Below are positions 7,414 through 11,175 of a stretch of 11,175 nucleotides of DNA, one piece after another (positions within the stretch are counted from its first letter, which is position 1; each line of letters begins with the position of its first letter). The notes under the pieces were generated by a model. It was not told the DNA's origin and searched no databases. It saw nothing but the letters and a program-made list of their open reading frames with translations. A program made the position numbers and the translations under genes. Source of the stretch: Sulfurovum sp. (GTDB lineage Bacteria; Campylobacterota; Campylobacteria; Campylobacterales; Sulfurovaceae); assembly GCA_003978395.1 (NCBI GenBank), contig QNZV01000029.1:1-11175 (forward strand). The letters run 5' to 3'.

Positions 7414-7434
7414 TAGTAATTCCTCCTATTACTA
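7414..7434. other. Hairpin presenting a Shine-Dalgarno-like (or anti-Shine-Dalgarno) loop
   Basis: A perfect 7-base inverted repeat, TAGTAAT (7414-7420) and ATTACTA (7428-7434), encloses TCCTCCT on the plus strand, which is AGGAGGA on the minus strand. A minus-strand transcript would show a ribosome-site sequence in a loop. A plus-strand transcript would show a CU-rich loop able to pair with ribosome sites. The stem is AT-rich and weak. No start codon for a real ORF lies at proper spacing from the loop on the minus strand. Confidence 0.4.
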
Positions 7435-7440
7435 AAACTT

Positions 7441-7538
7441 TCATAAAACTATTTGAGTTTTTGTTTTATATATTTTTAACGCATAACCGATGAGGTACGG
7501 CAAAAACTTACGATTTTCTTCTCTTCCGTTTTGTTCAT
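7441..7538 (-). pseudogene. Small ORF with strong ribosome site, possibly a frameshifted small gene
   Basis: ATG at 7538 has a near-perfect AAAAGGAGG six bases upstream. In its own frame it encodes only 20 residues (MNKTEEKKIVSF...) and stops at 7476. The frame reached by a one-base deletion (or a -1 shift) within the AAGAAAA stretch near codons 6-9 reads EENRKFLPYLIGYALKIYK, then TKTQIVL and TGA at 7441-7443. That reading has a more protein-like composition. It has no start codon of its own at the ribosome site. I read this as a small gene of about 30 codons broken by a one-base indel, or a very short genuine peptide. The region lies 69 bases past norF and could be on the same transcript. 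I do not recognise the product. Confidence 0.35.
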
Positions 7539-7606
7539 ATTCTCCCTCCTTTTAAATTTTACTACCCTTTTTTCGAAAGGGGAGGAAATCATTTTTAATT
7601 CAACGC

Positions 7607-7864
7607 TTATTTAACAGGCAGATAATATGCCACTGCAATCAGTGAGATAACTATGGTAAGCCATATGCTTGGTATCCATCTGTATTTTCCTGTAACATTT
7701 TTGAGTTCCATAAAATGATTTAGCACCAACTGTACTTTTATAAATGTTGTAACAAGCAGTATGGCTACAAAAAAGTTATTGATATAATGTAAATCTCCTA
7801 AAAGATAAGCAAAGATACTCAAAGCCACTAAAACTATCCAAATAATTTCTAACGTTCGTCTCAT
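7607..7864 (-). CDS. norF: NorF-like small membrane protein (cytochrome c oxidase subunit IV family)
   Basis: With the start at 7864 the product has 85 residues and three membrane spans (about 5-22, 26-47, 64-82). Between the second and third it has KVQLVLNHFMELKN, like the 'K..lv..hFMel' motif of prokaryotic subunit IV/NorF proteins. A longer reading from 7933 exists. I prefer 7864 because AAGGA lies six bases before this ATG, and the 23 extra residues would be hydrophilic and overlap norE. NorF supports nitric oxide reductase or denitrification in Paracoccus-type clusters but is not a catalytic subunit; its exact job is unclear. It is the last recognisable gene of the nor operon. Confidence 0.75.
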   Translation of the reverse strand: MRRTLEIIWIVLVALSIFAYLLGDLHYINNFFVAILLVTTFIKVQLVLNHFMELKNVTGKYRWIPSIWLTIVISLIAVAYYLPVK

Positions 7865-7869
7865 ATTTT

Positions 7870-7874
7870 TCCTT
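7870..7874 (-). promoter_or_regulatory. Ribosome binding site that sets the norF start
   Basis: AAGGA on the minus strand lies five bases before the ATG at 7864 and overlaps the norE stop codon (7873-7875). This suggests coupled translation. It favours the 85-residue norF over the longer reading that starts inside norE. Confidence 0.65.
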
Positions 7875-8478
7875 ATCTTATAATGTAGACCAATGGAAAG
7901 AGGACAATCCATAAAAAGTCTACCATATGCCAATAGAGAGCACCACTTACTATCCCTTTATGCTCTTCGACGGTATAGCCATAGATTCTTGTCTTTTGAA
8001 AAATGTTAAATAAAATAACCGAACCTAGAAGTACATGCATAAAGTGAAACCCTGTTAAAAGAAGGTAAAACATAAAAAATTTATTGGTACTAAGTGTAAT
8101 GCCCTCTCCAAATATATAAGAAAATTCAAACATTTTATTGACCAAAAAACTTGCACCCAACAGCATAGCAAAAAGCAACCATTTGGAAGCTTCTTTATTG
8201 GACTCCTTGTGGTTGTTGTGTGTCATGTTTTGAATGGCTATGACGGCTTTTGCAACAAAATAACTGCTGGTTACCAAAAGTAGGGTATTGATAAATCCTG
8301 ATGTTGTCTCTAGCATCTGTTGTGAGTGGTTAAACATCTCAATGTTTGCTCTGCGTGAAAGAGCATAACCCAGAAAAAGAAGACCAAAAGTAATGAGCTC
8401 TACATAGATAATAATCCAAACAGCAAAATCTCCAGGAGGATAGGGGGTTTTTCCTACTGCTTTGCTATGCATTATCAT
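7873..8478 (-). CDS. norE: NorE-like membrane protein (cytochrome c oxidase subunit III family)
   Basis: The 201-residue protein has five membrane spans and the subunit III pattern. It starts with PPGDFAVWIIIYVELITFG, has a central LTGFHFMHVLLG with the paired His motif, and ends with ALYWHMVDFLWIVLFPLVYI. Being well short of a full oxidase subunit III and lying next to norQ and norF, it is best called NorE. NorE is an accessory of the nitric oxide reductase system that affects activity without being essential in Paracoccus. Its start overlaps the end of norQ by 14 bases. There is no clear ribosome site, so translation is probably coupled to norQ. The ATG at 8478 or the second at 8472 could be used. 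Confidence 0.85.
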   Translation of the reverse strand: MIMHSKAVGKTPYPPGDFAVWIIIYVELITFGLLFLGYALSRRANIEMFNHSQQMLETTSGFINTLLLVTSSYFVAKAVIAIQNMTHNNHKESNKEASKWLLFAMLLGASFLVNKMFEFSYIFGEGITLSTNKFFMFYLLLTGFHFMHVLLGSVILFNIFQKTRIYGYTVEEHKGIVSGALYWHMVDFLWIVLFPLVYIIR

Positions 8479-9256
8479 GCTTTGTAAAATGTAAAGTAAT
8501 CAATTTTTCTAGTACTTCGAGTACATCACTCTCATCACTTAAAGACTCTACAATGGTATGCATACAAGCCTGATAAGGGTCAAATCCTTTGACAATCAAT
8601 TTTCCTGCGTAAATGAGCAGTCTTGTAGAGACAGCTTCTTGAATATCTGTGTCATCAAGTTGTCTTATTTCACTGGCAATATCTACAAGTTTTTGTGCAG
8701 TTTGCTCATATACACCACTTTCGTTTACAAGAACTTGTCTCTCTATGTCAGGTTTTGGATAATCGAAACTCAAAGAGATAAAACGCTGTTTTGTACTTGG
8801 CTTCATCCCTTTGAGTACATTTTGATAGCCTGGATTATAGGAAACCACCAACATAAAGTCTGGATGGGCTTCTATCACTTCCCCTGTTCTGTCTATGGGT
8901 AGGACTCTTCTATAATCAGCCAAAGAGTGGAGTACAACAGTTGTGTCTTTTCTGGCTTCTATAATCTCATCTAAATAACAAATTCCACCTTCTCTCACAG
9001 CTTTTGTTAAGGGTCCATCTTGCCAAAAAGTTCCATTTTCATTGATGAGGTGTCGACCTACTAAGTCTGCTGCACTTAAATCATCATGACAAACAACCGT
9101 ATAAACTTTTCTGTTTAATCTCTCTCCCATATATTCTATAAACCTAGTTTTCCCACATCCTGTAGGCCCTTTTATGAGTACGGGCAAATTCATGCTTGCC
9201 GACGCATCAAAAAGCTCTACTTCATTTCCTTGTGGTAAATAATAATTTTTTGACAT
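8465..9256 (-). CDS. norQ: NorQ, MoxR-type AAA+ ATPase for nitric oxide reductase activation
   Basis: The 263-residue protein has Walker A GPTGCGKT at 30-37, Walker B ICYLDEI with Asp96/Glu97, a sensor-1 Asn141 in VVSYNPGYQ, and a probable arginine finger in TKQRF (Arg158). Together with its length, this is the NorQ/CbbQ branch of the MoxR AAA+ family. Working with NorD, NorQ uses ATP to mature the NorB subunit; for the Paracoccus enzyme this is linked to insertion of the non-haem iron. CbbQ, which activates Rubisco, is the closest alternative. The neighbouring norE and norF genes argue for NorQ. A strong AAGGAG site precedes the ATG, nine bases after the norD stop. Confidence 0.93.
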   Translation of the reverse strand: MSKNYYLPQGNEVELFDASASMNLPVLIKGPTGCGKTRFIEYMGERLNRKVYTVVCHDDLSAADLVGRHLINENGTFWQDGPLTKAVREGGICYLDEIIEARKDTTVVLHSLADYRRVLPIDRTGEVIEAHPDFMLVVSYNPGYQNVLKGMKPSTKQRFISLSFDYPKPDIERQVLVNESGVYEQTAQKLVDIASEIRQLDDTDIQEAVSTRLLIYAGKLIVKGFDPYQACMHTIVESLSDESDVLEVLEKLITLHFTKHDNA

Positions 9257-9265
9257 CCTATCTCC

Positions 9266-11062
9266 TTATTTTGTTAAATTTATATAGACTTCAGTTAGTA
9301 CTTTTGGTAGCTTTTGTCCATCGCGTACAATGGCATATCCGTTAGAGCCAAAAAGATAATTTAAATACTCTTTGGCATCCAAGTCAATGGTAATACAAAA
9401 TGGTGTAATACCTTTTTTCTTTGCCTCTTGCAGTGCTTTTTTGGTGTCTTCTATACCATAACGTCCATCATAACGGTCTTCATCATTGGGTTTACCATCA
9501 CTGATGACCAGTAAGAGTTTATTGCTACTTTGTTGTCTGTCCAAAATATCAATACTCTCACGAATAGCTGTCCCCATACGGGTATAATATTGAGGCTTGA
9601 TACTTTCAATTCGACCTCTAATCAAGGCATTGTATTTGTCTTTAAAATTTTTAATGATATTAAAATAGACCTTTTTATTTTGCAATGATGAAAATGTATA
9701 GATAGCAAATTTATCTTCAAGCTTCTCTAATGCTTCACTAAAGACCATAAGCGAATCTTTAATCACATCAATGATGCGAATATCTTGAGTAATGCCCCCT
9801 TCGGTAGAGAGTGATATATCAGCCAATAGAAGGGTGGACATATCACGTGTTTTTTTCTCATAACTTGTATAGAAATTTTGATGATGCATAGACTTGTTTT
9901 GATGAGACATATACTCTATCCATGCATCCATATTTAACTCATCTCCATAGGGCAATCGGTCATTTTTGATGCGATTGAGTTGGAGTATATCAAGTTCAGC
10001 TTGAATTTTTTTGACTGTTTTTTTAAGTCTTTGGGGAAGCTCTATGGGGATGACATTCATAGTGATTTGTGGTAATATACGGGCATATTTTACTAAATAA
10101 TCATTTTTTTTGTAATCCCACTCATCCAAATAGTGTCCTTTGCCAAGGGGATACGTCACCGTGGTGTCTTGTAAAAGTTCCAAGTCCATTTTTATACGAG
10201 AAGAGAGGTTTGCCTGTTTTTGTCCAATGGTAATCTCATCTAAATCTTCAGCGTGGTAGAGTGCATCTTTATCAAAGCTATCATCTTCAAGCCTATCTAC
10301 ATTGACTTGCTCGAAAATACTCATCAACGATTCAGGTAAAAAAGCCAAAAATCCATCTGTTTCATGTTTGTCGTCTATCTGATTTGCCTGTTTTTTCATC
10401 TGAAGTTCTTCAGATTTATCTTTGCCTTCTTCTCTTGTGGGTTCTTCTTCGTTCTCAATATTGTTTGCATAACTGAGTGTAATTGCTCTAGGATATATCC
10501 ATAGAGGGTTTGGATAATCATCTATTAAAGCTTGATTTGATTGCTCATCTAAAGATTTAAGAAATGATAATTGTTCATATTTATCCATTAGATACTCAGT
10601 TGCGTTTTTGTAAAAAATATCAAATCCACTGTATCTTTTTGTGAGGTAGTCTATGGCGTATTGATTTTTTTCTATAAGATTGTTGTTTGTAATATTTTCT
10701 ACTTGTGCAGCCATGGCTACAAGCCAATAGTAGAGCATTTCATTCTCTTCTTTTGTAGAAAAATAGGCAAAAGATGCAGGAATATAAACAGATTCATCAT
10801 CTTGCCATGTCAAGAAAAACTCTTTTCCTAGAAATGATATTTTCTCTAAGAGTGTTCTGGAAGTTTCGACATATCTCTTATCTGTTATTCGTAGTTCTTT
10901 GGCTTTTTCACCACCCATAAGGCGATGAAAAATATGTAAAGGTTTAGAAATGTCTTCAAAATAGACTCTCTGTTCTTCATGAAGTTTATGGACTTTTTTA
11001 TTGAGATATTTATCCCATACTTTTCCCATACTCTCTTCGAATTCAAGCCAATAATGAAGCAT
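9266..11062 (-). CDS. norD: NorD, VWA-domain activator of nitric oxide reductase
   Basis: The 598-residue protein ends in a von Willebrand factor A domain with a full MIDAS site: DISLS (Asp415, Ser417, Ser419), Thr498 in RMGTAIRES and Asp522 in VISDGKPND. This metal site normally docks the partner of the MoxR ATPase. The N-terminal half is helical, beginning MLHYWLEFEESMGKVW as in NorD proteins. A highly charged Glu/Lys-rich linker (NIENEEEPTREEGKDK) lies around 240-260. I chose the ATG at 11062, which has AGGAG eight bases upstream. A reading 37 codons longer would overlap the preceding gene in another frame and lacks a ribosome site. Directly upstream is the end of a probable norB, and norQ follows after nine bases. 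CbbO is the alternative family; context favours NorD. Confidence 0.9.
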   Translation of the reverse strand: MLHYWLEFEESMGKVWDKYLNKKVHKLHEEQRVYFEDISKPLHIFHRLMGGEKAKELRITDKRYVETSRTLLEKISFLGKEFFLTWQDDESVYIPASFAYFSTKEENEMLYYWLVAMAAQVENITNNNLIEKNQYAIDYLTKRYSGFDIFYKNATEYLMDKYEQLSFLKSLDEQSNQALIDDYPNPLWIYPRAITLSYANNIENEEEPTREEGKDKSEELQMKKQANQIDDKHETDGFLAFLPESLMSIFEQVNVDRLEDDSFDKDALYHAEDLDEITIGQKQANLSSRIKMDLELLQDTTVTYPLGKGHYLDEWDYKKNDYLVKYARILPQITMNVIPIELPQRLKKTVKKIQAELDILQLNRIKNDRLPYGDELNMDAWIEYMSHQNKSMHHQNFYTSYEKKTRDMSTLLLADISLSTEGGITQDIRIIDVIKDSLMVFSEALEKLEDKFAIYTFSSLQNKKVYFNIIKNFKDKYNALIRGRIESIKPQYYTRMGTAIRESIDILDRQQSSNKLLLVISDGKPNDEDRYDGRYGIEDTKKALQEAKKKGITPFCITIDLDAKEYLNYLFGSNGYAIVRDGQKLPKVLTEVYINLTK

Positions 11063-11069
11063 CTTTAAT

Positions 11070-11074
11070 CTCCT
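11070..11074 (-). promoter_or_regulatory. Ribosome binding site that sets the norD start
   Basis: AGGAG on the minus strand, eight bases before the ATG at 11062, overlaps the TAG stop (11073-11075) of the upstream gene. It supports translational coupling and rejects the longer norD reading. Confidence 0.7.
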
Positions 11075-11175
11075 ATGATTTAGCAGGTTCTTTAACAAAG
11101 AAACTGTAAAAATATGTAAGTAGTCCAGTAAATACAAGTACTCCAAACCCAGCACGAACCATATAGATACCATTA
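11073..11175 (-). CDS. norB: C-terminal end of a membrane protein, probably NorB (partial)
   Basis: Only the last 33 residues are in the window. They contain one membrane helix: GIYMVRAGFGVLVFTGLL, then a TYFYSFF end and a polar KEPAKS tail before the TAG. The layout, an Arg followed a few residues later by a Gly and a 'VFxxG'-type helix, is like the last helix of NorB, the catalytic haem-copper subunit of cytochrome c-type nitric oxide reductase. Its position directly before norD supports that. The fragment is too short for proof; another membrane subunit of the nor cluster is possible. Confidence 0.5.
   Translation of the reverse strand, partial: NGIYMVRAGFGVLVFTGLLTYFYSFFVKEPAKS

Larger units (their letters stand above)
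7286..7606. other. 320-base gap without a confident gene between norF and sulP
   Basis: Going along the minus strand from norF, the gap first holds a short hairpin (CCCTTT at 7565-7570 with AAAGGG at 7576-7581). It lies 26 bases after the norF stop but has no U-tract, so it is at best a weak terminator. Next come a strong ribosome site and a 20-codon ORF (7476-7538), then a second hairpin with GGAGGA in its loop (7414-7434), then AT-rich DNA and the sulP promoter. On the plus strand AAAACT...AGTTTT followed by a T-rich stretch (7445-7470) could act as a weak terminator. The gap holds more structure than plain spacer DNA, but nothing I can name. Confidence 0.5.

Noticed and set aside
7377..7443. 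ORF starting MKVLVIGG (ATG overlapping the TGA at 7441-7443)
   Set aside because: The start resembles a nucleotide-binding protein, but after about 20 residues it runs into AT-rich, low-information sequence and stops. There is no ribosome site, so it is not called as a gene.
7865..7933. A 23-residue N-terminal extension of NorF
   Set aside because: It lies inside norE, adds a hydrophilic stretch unlike the family, and the ATG at 7864 has its own ribosome site.
8558..8902. 114-codon plus-strand ORF within norQ
   Set aside because: It is fully antisense to norQ, which has clear AAA+ motifs.
11063..11173. A 37-codon N-terminal extension of NorD
   Set aside because: It has no ribosome site and overlaps the better-supported end of the upstream membrane protein in another frame. 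The ATG at 11062 has a clear AGGAG and matches the NorD N-terminus.
1..11175. CRISPR array, tRNA, rRNA, insertion sequence or prophage genes
   Set aside because: No regularly spaced direct repeats, tRNA-like cloverleaf, rRNA segments, transposase or phage proteins were seen in the reading.

Overview
The window looks like a chromosomal segment of an AT-rich member of the Campylobacterota (Sulfurimonas/Sulfurovum/Arcobacter-like). This is inferred from the low GC content, the AT-rich intergenic regions, TATAAT-type -10 boxes mostly without a -35 box, the style of the lipoprotein and CZB genes, and a nitric oxide reductase (nor) accessory cluster. The genus cannot be fixed from sequence reading alone.

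Left part (1-3960): a large lipoprotein gene on the minus strand has an N-terminal lipobox, a cadherin-like domain and a propeller-like C-terminal half. It ends at a TAA, yet the same frame stays open for 50 more codons to the window edge and reads as a further LVIVD-type repeat, so the gene looks interrupted by a nonsense codon. Divergent to it on the plus strand are a stand-alone zinc-binding CZB-domain protein (GTG start) and a multi-pass DUF4153-like membrane protein (GTG start). A two-way hairpin terminator closes this plus-strand pair.

Middle part (3961-7606): all genes are on the minus strand. They are a secreted protein of unknown family with a near-consensus sigma70 promoter, a class II Fic adenylyltransferase with its own inhibitory motif, a 58-base imperfect inverted repeat resembling a REP/MITE-type element, and a SulP anion transporter with a STAS domain. 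The SulP promoter lies so close to the ATG that the mRNA may be leaderless. A 320-base gap upstream of sulP holds a small ORF with a strong Shine-Dalgarno sequence, signs of a frameshifted small gene, and a hairpin that shows a GGAGGA/TCCTCC loop.

Right part (7607-11175): a tightly packed minus-strand nor operon reads, in transcription order, the C-terminus of a membrane protein (probably norB), norD, norQ, norE and norF. NorQ (MoxR-type AAA+ ATPase) and NorD (VWA/MIDAS protein) are the known maturation pair that activates nitric oxide reductase, probably by installing the non-haem iron. NorE and NorF are small membrane proteins of the cytochrome oxidase subunit III and IV families. The order D-Q-E-F differs from the Q-D-E-F order of the Paracoccus cluster. 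No wholly new system is evident. The most unusual signals are the in-frame stop in the lipoprotein gene, the inverted repeat, and the unexplained content of the 7286-7606 gap.
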